DNA of 64,000 nucleotides, from NCBI RefSeq assembly GCF_000226095.1, contig NC_016478.1, positions 1,230,001 to 1,294,000 on the forward strand. Reading direction: 5' to 3'. Below, piece by piece: positions 47,861 through 58,963 of the stretch. The DNA comes from Thermothelomyces thermophilus ATCC 42464. Taxonomy: Eukaryota; Ascomycota; Sordariomycetes; Sordariales; Chaetomiaceae. The position numbers and the translations under genes are program-made. A model generated the notes under the pieces. The model had not been told where the DNA came from and made no database searches. It was given only the letters and a program-made list of their open reading frames with translations. The first letter of the stretch is position 1. Each line of letters begins with the position of its first letter.

Positions 47861-48521
47861 ATGGCAGATCGTGTTTCTAAGCGCTAATCCTCGAAATCCT
47901 AATAGCACGCCGTGCTTGCTTCTTTTATTAATTCTTCTAGCGTAGATGTTATACCATGTTTATAGTATTTTAAGTAGAACTTAGCTTGTTATATGGTATT
48001 AGGCTCTTCTTGCTATAGCGAGTATATACGTTAGGGTTGTTCTTACGATGGTTCTAATATAATGTCTACTTGTTCGTGACCTAGTTTATTGCCTTAATGT
48101 TTGTAGCTAATTCTTTATAGTAATGAAGATTATATCTAAACAAAAGCGTATAGAACAAGAAGAGGCCGATGCTAAAGAGGCCCTTTTTATTCTTTAGACT
48201 TAACTTTAGACGGCTATTAGTCAATTAGCTTGTCTTCGTCGCTAGAAACGTTTCTTAAAGGAGCGGGGTTCCGAGCTGTTTCGTCGAGGTATACAGTCTC
48301 TAGAGGAAATAGAGGCGGAAGAACGGAGGGTGCGGGAGTCCGAAGCATGTGTTATTAGTAATGTACGGTCCTAGGGTGCTGACGTCCCGTTTGACTAGTC
48401 TTCTTTAGGCCTGGATTTGTCGGAGGCTGACTTGGCCGTTTTGTCCGAGCTAGTGCCTACGGTCGATCTAGGTTCTGCCGGTAGAACTATTCTAGTTTCT
48501 TAGGGCAGTTTAAGTTCTTGA
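47861..48521 (+). pseudogene. Element 3 antisense accessory gene: Zn2Cys6-like cluster plus coiled coil
   Basis: Part 1 starts ATG 47861 (MADRVSKR). Cluster positions 1 and 3 are TGT (47957 and 47987), while positions 2, 4, 5 and 6 read TAT or TAC; spacing C-x2-C-x6-C-x8-C-x2-C-x6-C agrees with elements 1 and 2. After a spacer, part 2 (48123-48521) has KRIEQEEADAKEA, then KRFLKERGSELFRRGIQSLE, a strongly amphipathic charged helix, an acidic tail and a final SQGS-type end. Seven in-frame stops in part 2 (48195, 48201, 48207, 48243, 48372, 48396, 48501) are all TAG or TAA. A basic zinc cluster followed by a dimerising helix is the layout of Gal4-type DNA-binding proteins; similar uncharacterised proteins are common in fungal genomes. 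A DNA or RNA-binding role is inference. Intron ends cannot be fixed. Confidence 0.78.
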
Positions 48522-51500
48522 CTAGTTTCTATAAGTTATCTTCCGGTCTAAAATCAAGCCATTTGACTAGGTATTGTAGTTCCCTATTAATAATATATAA
48601 ATCTAGAATTTCTTTGACGTCCTATTCTTCTTCCTTGTCTTTTGCTTTGATGTGCGTAACAACCTTGGCGTTTTTCGGTGCTGGTTCGAGAAGCGAAATA
48701 TGAAAAACATCCGTCTGTAGTTGTATAGATGATGGTAACGATAGTCGGTAGTTAGATGTCGAAATTCGTTCTTTGATAACGAAGGGTCTGACCTTCTTAA
48801 AGTCTAGCTTCGTGCTTGGTCGTTTGGTTCGTAAGTTTTATATAATTAGGTAGACTTTGTCTCCCCTCTCTAGGCAAGGTCCCTCGAGCCTATATTTGTT
48901 GTAGTAATTTTTCATTCTGGTCTTGACAAACTCGAGTTCCTTTTTGAGCTTTTTATATAGTATGTATATTTGTTTTGCTTTGACTACTACTCTTGGTACT
49001 ATGACCTCTAGTCCTTGCCTAAGGTCTACTTTATATCTGTAGTTCGCGAAGAATGGTGTGACTTTGGTCGTTTCTGTTGGTATCGTGTTGTAAGCGAGTT
49101 ATACTATTAGCAATAGTATAACCTAGTCGTTTTGCTAGTAGTTAACATAAGAGCAGAGGTATTGCTTAATAACTTGGTTTAGTTGTTCTGTTTGTCCGTC
49201 AGTCTGTAGGTGATATCCCGTTAATAGCTTGCTATTAATGCCTAATCGTTACATTAACGCTTGCTAGAACTTCGATACGAACTTGGTGTCTCTATCGGTA
49301 ATCTATTCTTACGGCCAAGCATACACTAATGTAACTTGCCAATAGATTACGTCTACTAGCTGTTTAGCTATCTAGGACTCCTTATAAGGAAAGAAGTATA
49401 CCCATTTAGTCAGGCAATCTACTATAGTAAGAATACTATCATAGATTACTCCTATAGCCGTGTCCTTAGATTCTGGCAGCTTCGTGATAAAGTCTATTGT
49501 GACTAAACTCTATAATTTGTCAGCTATTAGCAGTGGCTAAAGTAGCCTATATAGCTTATATTATACCGTTTTGCTTCGATTACAGATGTCGTAGCTCCGT
49601 ATAACTTCCTTAACTTGTGCCGCTAACTATGGAAAGTCGTAGTGTTTCTTGACTTGTGCGATAGTCTTCGTAACTCCTTTATATCCTCCGAGTTTCGACT
49701 CGTAGAGTTCTCGAATTATCCGTAGCTATTAATATTTATCGTGGATGTACGCTTTACCTCGGTACTAGAGTTTCCTATCTCTTTCTTCTACTCCGTTAGG
49801 TACTACTAGTCTAGGTGCTGCTTGATACTATACCTCGTTAATCCTTTCTTCTTAAAAGATTATATAGCATTCTAGGAACGAGTCGAGTGGATTATTTTCC
49901 ACGGGTGTCTATATTTTGTGATATAGCGTTCCGTCTATTCGTTCCTTGAACAATGGTAGTGTTATTCCCGTTCGTCCTTTTGTGTAATCCGTTCGTCGGC
50001 TTAAGATATCTGCTTGTACGTTCTCTTTGCCCTTCTTATAGCAGATCTCAAAGTTAAATTCCGCGAGGAATTCTGCCTATTATATTTGTCGTCTGTTAAG
50101 TTCCTTCGTCATCGTAAAGTATTGTAGGTTCTTATAATCTATATATACTTATACTAGTTTAATTGTGCTACTAAGGTATAGTTACCATTCCTTGAAGGCT
50201 TCGATAATCACAAGTAGTTCCTTGTTATAGATCAGATAATTAAGATGTAGTCTATCGAGCTTCTTTAAAAAGAAGGCTATAGGATGTAGCTTTCCTTGTC
50301 TATCTCGTTATCCTAATTGTCCTCCGATGGCGTAGTCTGAAGCGTCCGTTTCCACCTCGAATGGCTTCTTAGGGTCTGGCAGTACTAGTACTAGATCTTT
50401 AGTAATGGCGTTACGGATCTACGTAAATGCTTGCTCGTGTCGCTCTTCCTATTGGAATTTAGCGTTCTTTTTGGTGAGTTCGTGCAAAGGTCGTACGATC
50501 GCTCCAAAGTTCCTGATAAACATCTGGTAGAAGTTCGCAAATCCGATGAAACTTCGTACTTCTATAACTGACGTCGGTCGTGGCTAATTCTTGATGGCTT
50601 TAATCTTTGTAGGTTTTATCTAGATTTGTCTTAGGGATATTTCGTATCCTAAAAAGACTATCTTCCTAATATGGAATTCGCTCTTTTCCTTGTTAACTAA
50701 TAGCTTGTATACGTATAGCGTGTCTAGTACTGCTTTTATATACTTCTGGTGTTTGTCTATTGTCTTGGAGAAGATAAGTATATTGTCGAGATAATATATT
50801 GTAAATTTGTCGAGAAAAGGTCGGATAGCTTGATTAATTAGGGCTTAGAACGTTACCGGCGTGTTTATAAGTCTAAATGGCATGACGAGGTACTTATAGT
50901 GGCTATAGGGTATCCTAAAGGCCGTTTTCCACTCGTCGCCTTCTTTGATCTGTATATAGTTATAGGCCGAAGTCGATATATAACTGTAGCTTTCTATCTT
51001 TCTTAGGCATAAACAGGATTAGGTAGCCTGCTAGCGATGTTAATAGGCAGATATATCCTCTTCGAAGGTTCTCCTCCAAATATCGCTTAAGTTCTTTATT
51101 CTATATCTAGCTCGTATAGTAAATCTTAAAGAACTTTAGTTATACTCCTTCCTTAAGCTTGATCTCGTAATCCTATAGGCCGTGTTCTAGTAATCCTTCT
51201 AGATGCTTTGGTTCGAATGCTAGGTATCCCTTATACTCCTTTAGTACTTCCCTAGTCTTGTCTTATCTCTCGGTTTTCTGATAGTATGCGAACTTGGTTC
51301 TGTCTATAGCGATACTAGCGATTTCTCCTGTCTTAACCTACTATTCCAATTATAGTGCTCCGTATTTGTCAACGGAGAGAATAGCTATCGGCAGTTTAGC
51401 TCGTTCCTCCTATCGCGATATTGATATCGTTGTGCTGCCTCTTCTAGAGTCTATAGTAGTCTGCCTGCTACTATCTGTCTCTTGTAGTAGATCTGTAGGA

Positions 51501-54311
51501 TATGCCTTTCTCTAAGTATTGTCTGCTCGCAATCCTTACGTACTCCCTATCTTGCTAGTCAAATACGATTCCGTTTAGGGTTATAGGTAGCTACTATTCT
51601 TCTAGCTAATGTCTAGGTCGTAATCTTCATACTATGGTAACCCTAATATTATATCTTTATCGTTACCTATATCTATGATACTAAATACGACTGCTATAGT
51701 CTTCCCTACTATAGTGATGTCGATTAGTTTGGTCTCCCTATATACCTATTACGTCGGAAATGGCCCTTTGATTATGCTATGCTTCCGCTTCGTTCTCTAG
51801 GGTATCCGTAGCTGATTTACAAGCGTCGGCAAGATTAGGTTTATCTCTACTCTACTATTTACTAGTACAAGCATTTTATGCTGTTTCTACTGTGCTATTA
51901 TCTATAATTGCTTGTCTTGCCGTCGTCGTCTAAAGATTACGGCAATTTCCTATGTTTCTACTAGGAGGTCTTGATATAGTGGTCTCTTACGCTAGTTCCT
52001 CCTATACTACGCTACCACTTGCCGCTACGCAGGTGTTAATGGTTTCCGGGCCCCTCGAAGGGCCCTGACCCGTTTCCTAGGTTAGTGCTAACCTCTTTAG
52101 TTGTTTAGCTAATAGTAGCTTCATTAATTGTGCTTATTTCTGTAAGCCATTGAGTGCTTGCGGCTTCCTACTATTAGGTCCGTTCTACTTTCCGTCGTAC
52201 GTGCTATAGCTTTATCTAAAGCTCCCGAATTCGTAATTTCTTTTCGTCCGTGTAATAGAGGTAATCGTTGCTCTAGCACGAGTCCTATATATCTCGTCCG
52301 GTTCCATAGTACCTAGGCTAGGCTCGTTTTGGAACTATTGTGATGCTTTCTAGATCGCGGGCTTTGATCTTCTAGAGCAATTCGGCCACTCTGTTTCCTA
52401 TATCGTAGACCTATTCTATAGGGTATAAGCCTCCGTCCCTGTTTTCCTATTAGGTCGGCCAGTGATTGTTTTCGAATTTGTCGCGGAAGTAATATCGGCA
52501 TTCGTATACTATACACTAGAACTAGGGCACTTACGTATGTGCCTCGTGTCGAGGGTATAGTCATGTGGCGTTGCCTAGGAGGTATTAGAATTCTTTCCCA
52601 AATCCTTCCTACTATACGTAGGCTATAGGTACTCTAATGCTAAGATAAGAGTGTTTCTTCTAGTAGCTTTCCCACGTACGCTTATCTTTTCCGCGGTTCG
52701 CGCGTATAAACTAGTATTCTAGGTTCTATACGTCGTTACTAAGTTACTAGTCGTTAAAATACTCGGCATAGCTATTAGGTCTATCATATATCACAGGCTG
52801 TTCTCCTTTAATAGCTTCTACGATATATCAGAGTTCCCTCATTTCATCCTTTATCTTATCGCTCTACTAGGCAAGTCAAGTCAAGCACCTATCCTGTTCG
52901 CGTAGTTCCGTATTAAGTCGGAAAACTTCGTTACGGTACCATTCAATTTGTTCCTAGAGGAATAGAGCATTAGGTCTAGGTCTTTCGATTCTTTAGGTAT
53001 CGGTTATCTACGATCTATCCCGCCTTTACGTGACTATAAAACCCTACTGCCCTAAGGCTAGGAGAATCGAGATTAGCGGTATATATTCTCCTACTATATC
53101 CTATTTAGCAAGTCCTGTTTCTAGATTTATAGTGACCAGTTCGGAGTACGGTGCTTGTTTGTCTTTACCGTTACCGTTATGTCCGAGACTATCCGTATCA
53201 CTGCCCTTGTCTTCGTAGCTTGTGGCCGTTACTTCGATGACGTCCTTAGTGGTTTTGTTGATAGTCGTAATTTCCTTTCTAGGGGTTAGTTTCCATTCTT
53301 TCTTTAGGCTCTGGCATTTTTGCTTGTAGTGCCCTTTCTTTCTATAGTTATAGTAGGTAACATTGGACTTGTCTTTGGTCGTCTTCTTCTAGTCCTGCTT
53401 CTACGCTATATCTATATCTATAGCTCTAAGGTATATCCTATACAAGGTACTAACGTACGCTCGCTTTTTCTTATCGTTAGCCTTAACTGTAGTTCTGTTT
53501 ATTTGACCTTATTTCTACTGTTCCTGTGTATAGAGTTAATTATCGATTTTAATGGCCTGTACGATATATTTATCTAGAGTCTTAGACTGATCGTATTTAT
53601 ATAGCTCGTCCTTGACCTTTTCCTTTAGGCTATTATAGAACAATTGCATTAACGCCTTATTATTAAGCTAAGACTTGAGTATGTCCTATCTAAATTATAC
53701 AGCGTAGGAGGCTACTAACTTGGTCTATTAGAGATTGGCAAGTCTTTCTTATATATAAATCTTCTCGTCTTTGTCGCTAAAAACTTTCTAAAGCTCTTCT
53801 TCGAAATGGTCATAAGATCGGAAGACTACCTATGTAAACACGTCTCGTTCGTCTTCGTCTTCCTTAGTAAGATAGTCGTTCTATGTAGGCTCGAACTATC
53901 TAAGTGCCTTGCCCTCTAGTCTCGTGGCTATATAGAGGACTTTGGCTTTATTATCCGGAAACTTGTCGTCATTAAGCCGGAAGTAGGATCGGAGGTTTGT
54001 TAGGAATCCTACAAGGTCCTCCTTGGTTCCTCCGTATTTGCTAGGTAGTTTGATCTTGATACGCTTCGCTTTGGCGCCCTCGAATGCCTCGATTTTGGCG
54101 TAGGCCTCGTTAACTAACTTCTATAAGTACTTTTCGTGGTTCTCGAGTTCCTTAATTCGAGCTTAAGCAGCCTTGTCTCTCTAGTCTAACTCCTAGATCC
54201 GTTGCTAGAGTTAACCAAGCTAAGCAAGCAGCTGTTCGGCTATGACGTTAGTAGCTATATTGATATCAAGGTCGAAGTCACCTCCGTTCTGAACTATAAT
54301 AGAACAAAGGG

Positions 54312-54322
54312 AGTGGTAACAA
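54312..54322 (-). promoter_or_regulatory. Element 3 primer-binding site, matching its own variant LTR segment
   Basis: Minus strand TTGTTACCACT lies two bases after the 5' LTR and is the exact complement of AGTGGTAACAA in the element's 3' LTR. Other elements read AGTGATAGCAA or AGTGATAGTAA. Confidence 0.6.
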
Positions 54323-54324
54323 CG

Positions 54325-54751
54325 TGTGACGAACCTAACTCAGACTTCTTCTAAAAGGGTCCAGACGAAGGTAGATTGAGCGGAACAAGCGTGCAGGTCG
54401 TCTAAGGGATTCGGTGAAGCCAAAGGGTTTATAACAATACTAGAGTTGCCTCTTATAGTAATCGGCAATGCTTGGTATAAGTATTGTGATTATAATTGTT
54501 ACTACTAGTAAACTCCTAGAGTCTACTATAACGAGTGACTATTTACATGTATATATACTCCTAGGATCATTAGCAGTCGTAGTGATCATTTATACTGGCT
54601 TACTTAGCTTATATTGTGAGCTAGTGATCCTCCGTTGGGATCATTTCTTGCCAAGTGTGAGCCTGTCCTAATTGGTCTATTATTCCTTTGGCTTGATTGG
54701 CCTGTTCGTGCCAGTGGCTTAGGCGGCATCTATATGTATATTTCCGTGACA
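54325..54751 (-). repeat. Element 3, 5' LTR (427 bp)
   Basis: Plus-strand reading TGTGACGAACC to TTCCGTGACA. Same length as its partner, with transition differences. Confidence 0.93.
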
Positions 54752-56424
54752 TATATACGGATTATAAGAATTTACGATACTTTAAGACAATAAAGGAGCT
54801 TAACGGATAATAAATACAATAGGTAGAATTCCTTATGGAATTTAATTTTAAGATCTGCTATAAGAAGGGCAAAGAGAACGTATAAGTGGATGCCTTAAGC
54901 CGACGAACAGATTATATAAAAGGATAAACAGAAATAACGCTATTGTCATTTAAGGAATAAATAGACGGAACGCTATATTATAAAATGTAAATACCTATAG
55001 AAGATAATCTACTTAACTCGTTCCTAGAATATTATATAATCTTTTAAGAAGAAAGGATTAACGAGGCATAGTATTAAGCAATACCTAGACTAATAGTACC
55101 TAATAGAGTAGAAGAAAAAGATAGGAAACTCTGGTATTAAGATAAAGCGTATATCTATAACAAAGATTAATAGCTACGAATAATTTAAGAACTCTACGAG
55201 TCGAAACTCGGAGGATATAAAGGAGTCACGAAGACTGTCGTACAAGTCAAAAAACACTATAACCTTTCATAGTTAACGGTACGAGTTAAGGAAGTTATAT
55301 GGAATTACGATATCTATAGTTAAAGCAAAGCGGTACGGTATAAGCTATATAGACTACTCTAGCTACTGCTAATAGCTAATAAACTATAAAGTTTAGTTAT
55401 AATAGACTTTATTATAAAGCTACTAGAATCTAAGGACATAGCTATAGGAGTAACCTATAATAGTATTCTTACTATAGTAGATTACCTGACTAAATAGGTA
55501 TACTTCTTCCTATATAAGGAGTCCTAGATAGCGGAATAGCTAGTAGACATGATCTATTGGCAAGTCGCATTAGTATATGCTTGGCTGTAAGAATAGATTA
55601 CTAACAAAAACACTAAGTTTATATCAAAGTTCTAGCAAGCATTAATATAACGATTAGGCACTAATAGCAAGCTATTAATGGCATATTACCTACAAACCGA
55701 TGGACAAACGGAGTAACTAAACTAAGTTATCGAGTAGTACCTCTGTTCTTACGTTAACTACTAGCAAGATGACTAGGTTATATTATTACTAATAGTATAA
55801 CTTGCCTATAATATAACGCTAATAGAAACGACTAAAGTTATACTATTCTTTACAAACTATAGATATAAAGTAGACCTTAGGCAAGGACTAGAGGTTATAA
55901 TGCTAAAAGTAGCAGTCAAAGCAAAACAAATGTACATACTATATAAGAAGCTTAAAAAGGAACTTAAGTTTGTCAGAACTAGAATGAAGAACTATTATAA
56001 TAAATATAGGCTCGAGGGACCTTGCCTAGAGAGGGGAGACAAAGTCTACCTAATCGTACGAAACTTACAAACCAAACAACTAAGTACGAAGCTAGACTTC
56101 AAGAAGGTCAGACCCTTTGTTATCAAGGAACGAATTTCGATATCTAACTACCGACTATCGTTACCGTCATCTATGCGATTACGGACAGATATTTTTTATA
56201 TTTCACTTCTTAAACTAGTACCAAAGAATGCTAAGACTGCTATAAACATTGAAGCAGAGGACGAAGAGGAAGAATAGGACGTCGAAGAAATTCTAGATTT
56301 ATATATTATTAATAGGGAACTATAGTATCTAGTCAAATGGCTTAATTTTAGACTAGAGGACAACTTATAGGAATTAGTTAAGAATTTGAACTGCCCTAAG
56401 AAACTAGAATAGTTCTACCGGTAA
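54752..56424 (+). pseudogene. Element 1 pol, third part: RNase H, integrase and chromodomain
   Basis: Begins just after the TATAT duplication with RNase H. An open stretch at 55900-56277 covers the integrase C-terminal region (KELKFVRTRMKNYYNKYR, RGDKVYLIVRNL). A chromodomain follows at about 56281-56420 (VEEILDLYIINREL then YLVKWLNF), through three TAG codons, ending at TAA 56422-56424. Chromodomains in chromoviruses steer integration to heterochromatin marked by histone methylation. Confidence 0.85.
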
Positions 56425-57033
56425 AACCTAGATCGACTAAAGGAAAACCTAGGATAGAACCAAAGACGGCACCCTAGTCGATAGCATTAACGGCATCATT
56501 AATCTATAATAAAGGCATAGTGGGCGCCTCTTGCTGCTTAACCTCCTCTAACTCGTCTAAGGTCGATAGACTACGTGCTACTATATTGGTACCTTTCTTT
56601 ACTAAAAACTCCTTTTACTGACGAAGATGCTAGAGCCGTATAAGCTTTTTAGACAATTCGTACTAGGCTTCTTCTAGACGGCGTTAGGATTTATCTAGCT
56701 TAAGTTTAGTACGATGTTTAGCATCCTTAATACGACGCTACTCCTAGAGAATACGATCTACTAGAACGAATACTAGGAATTACATTTTAAAAAAAAAAAA
56801 AAAAAGAGAAAGGAGATATGCTTATAGGAAGAAAGCGGTATGCTAGAGCTATCGTAAGAACGACCTTGACAAACGTAGGCTTTGTAACGCTTTGTATATA
56901 CGATCATTTTGTAGACGAGGCCTTACGACGCGTACTAAGAGCAAGGTATAACGATAAAACCGTTCTTAGCGATGTTCTAAGTAAGGGAAGCATGGTAACG
57001 TATAGAATGCGACTTCTGTTTCTCTATTAGCAT
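56378..57033 (-). pseudogene. Element 1 antisense accessory gene: Zn2Cys6-like cluster plus coiled coil
   Basis: Minus strand. Part 1 starts ATG 57033 (MLIEKQKS). Only the first cluster cysteine (56943-56941) remains; the other five positions read TAC. Part 2 (about 56773-56378) includes KDAKHRTKLKLDKS, KLIRL, KEFLVKKGTNIVARSLSTLD and LEEVKQQEAP, with TAG/TAA stops. It ends 47 nt inside the chromodomain end of pol on the other strand, so the genes overlap tail to tail. Part 1 and part 2 are separated by an 18-nt-class poly-T and an AG-ending spacer. Confidence 0.75.
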
Positions 57034-57145
57034 TTTATTAATATAGCAACTATAATATAGAAATAGGAAGAATATAGTACTTACAAGCGAAGGGTTGTTA
57101 GCGCTATTTAAAACGGCCTAAGAGAGCTTTCGGGTCGAAAGCCCT

Positions 57146-57155
57146 AAAGGAGGGG
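57146..57155 (+). promoter_or_regulatory. Element 1 polypurine tract
   Basis: AAAGGAGGGG lies five bases before the 3' LTR, as expected for the plus-strand primer. The equivalent in element 2 is at 39662-39671 on the minus strand. Confidence 0.8.
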
Positions 57156-57160
57156 CATCG

Positions 57161-57608
57161 TATCACGGATAAGTATATAGACGGCCTAGTAGGCTATAGC
57201 TAGGACACGGGACATTTCGATAGCTAATCACTTGACGGACCAATTAGAAGATTGTCACTACCAAGACTAAGATCTTTACTAGTAATAATAACATGTCACT
57301 ATTAATAACGTAGAATCACGGAGTAAAAGGAGAAATAGTACTAGTAATAACTATTAAAGAGGGATAGATAATTATATATATATAGCTAGCTAGTCACTCG
57401 TTATAATAGACTCTGGGAGTTTACTAGTGATAGTAACCTACAATCATAGTACTTATACCAAGCATCGCTAACTACTGTGAGAGATAACTCTAGTGTTGTT
57501 ATAAACCCTTTGGCTTTACCGAATCCCTTAGATGACCTGTACGCTTGTCCTGCTTAATCTACCTTTGTCTAAACCCTTTTAGAAGAAGTCTGAGTTAGGT
57601 TCGTTATA
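57161..57608 (+). repeat. Element 1, 3' LTR (448 bp)
   Basis: Starts TATCACGG (TGTCACGG with one G-to-A) and ends TTCGTTATA (for TTACA). Contains AGTGATAGTAA at 57426-57436. Confidence 0.92.
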
Positions 57609-58532
57609 TAAATCTACTATGACTATATTATTGATAACTCCCTTAGGGAGTTATTACTAGTAGAAGGTAGTCAAAATGTAATATACTAGCCTTATAGTAT
57701 CTATAGATAAGCGTATAATGTTTGATTTGATTACCTTAGAGAGGAAAAAGAGGAAAAATACAAAAGTTATATAGAGGAGTACCTTTTGACTAATATATAT
57801 GTATATAATCTAGGTAGGGCCTAGTTAGGCTCTAGGTTAGGCGCTAATCGGGCCTTGGCCGTGTATCTACTGGATGAGTTACGAACGAGTAACGAACGCT
57901 CTACAGACCTATAGGGCGTACGGGAGTGGGGCGGGGTAGGTCTATTCCCGTGCCCGGGTAAAGCCTAGGTATTGTCTAGCCTAGGTATAGCCTGGGCCTA
58001 TAATAGCGTTATAGATCTAGTATAGCTTCTAACGACCGAATTATAGTTAGACTACCCCCTTTTTGCTACCGACTTAAGATTAACTACGTTATATACCTAA
58101 TATATTACGTTTCTATACGTTATTGTCCTATTATTAAACTAGACCTATAATAAAGCCGTAATCGGCCCTATAAGGCGCTTTAAACTTTATATTAATCCCT
58201 ACCCTTAAGATATAGAATAGTGGCTTATATTTCTAATATAGAAAGGAAGGACATTTTATAAGAGAATGCCTAGAAATAGCATAGGTTACCTCCTACTAAT
58301 AAGGCTAATACCCTAGTCACTAAGGTTTAGGCCGCTTTCGCTAGAGAAATAGGAATCGCTTATAGTAAACCCCAATACTATAAGAATAGCTATAAGGGAT
58401 AACCTAAAAAGGGAGTATATATATATAGCTATCATAATAAACGTATATAAAGGCGTTTCAATAATAATGGACCTAAATTCTTATATAGAAGTAAATATTA
58501 TAGACTTTAACCTTATTTAGAAATACTAACTA
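57609..58532 (+). other. Older retroelement remnant between elements 1 and 4
   Basis: Contains a perfect 10-bp-arm palindrome (ATAACTCCCT t AGGGAGTTAT, 57634-57654), a less AT-rich island at about 57834-57990, and at about 58225-58275 a plus-strand gag zinc-knuckle remnant with KEGHFIREC in which earlier cysteines read as Tyr/stop. Part of it may be the far end of element 0, into which element 1 inserted. Confidence 0.5.
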
Positions 58533-58961
58533 TATCACGGAAATATACATATAGGACGCCGCCTGAGCCGCCTTCCCTAACAAGCCAATGGGACAGCAGG
58601 TACGAACGGACTAATCAGGAAAGGATCACGCTTAGCAAAGTGATCTATACGCTATAGGATCACTATTGCAGCCGTAATCCAGACAACAAAGGATCACTAG
58701 ATAAAGAGTAATCCTAGGATTATATATACATATAGATAGTCACTTGTTATAGTAGACTCTAGGAGTTTACTAGTAATAGCAACTATAACTTACAATTACA
58801 AGTACTTATACTAAGCATTACTAACCATTGTAGGAGATAACTCTAGTGTTATTATAAACCCTTTAGCTTCACCAAATCCCTTAGATAACTTATACGTTTG
58901 TCCCGTTTAACCTACCTTCGTCTAAACCCTTTTAGAAGAAGTCTAAGTTAGGTTCGTCACA
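58533..58961 (+). repeat. Element 4, 5' LTR (429 bp)
   Basis: Starts TATCACGGAAATATAC and ends GTTCGTCACA. Same type as the element 3 LTR in reverse orientation. Several GATCACT/AGTGATC motifs lie in its left half. Confidence 0.88.
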
Positions 58962-58963
58962 TA

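Larger units (their letters stand above)
47308..54751 (-). mobile_element. Element 3: Ty3/Gypsy chromovirus, second LTR type, inserted antisense in element 1
   Basis: LTRs 47308-47734 (3') and 54325-54751 (5'), both 427 bp, flanked by exact TATAT duplications (47303-47307, 54752-54756). Internal sequence matches element 2 closely, but the LTR left half is unrelated. Protease reads VNSRVE at about 51.86 kb and RT reads YLDN at 50793-50782. About 110 bp of RT is missing near 50966-50971 relative to element 2. The accessory gene at 47861-48521 is the best preserved of the set. Confidence 0.95.
34957..57608 (+). mobile_element. Element 1: Ty3/Gypsy chromovirus, split by two nested insertions
   Basis: Bounded by 448-bp LTRs (34957-35404 and 57161-57608). 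Removing element 2 and element 3 with their duplications leaves about 7.6 kb. The flanking target duplication reads CGAAT on the left and TAAAT on the right, two transitions apart. Internal order is priming site, gag (CCHC at 36374-36415), protease (DSGA at 37870-37881), RT (YLNN at 39046-39057), RNase H, integrase, chromodomain, antisense accessory gene, polypurine tract. All frames carry many TAG/TAA codons, so the element is dead. Confidence 0.93.

Noticed and set aside
56818-57030. 70-codon sense frame after pol in element 1, with a 64-codon counterpart at 39805-39999 (minus) in element 2
   Set aside because: At first it looked like a conserved extra gene. It is the mirror frame of the zinc-cluster part of the antisense accessory gene; the cysteine spacing on the other strand and the matching gene in element 3 explain the conservation better.
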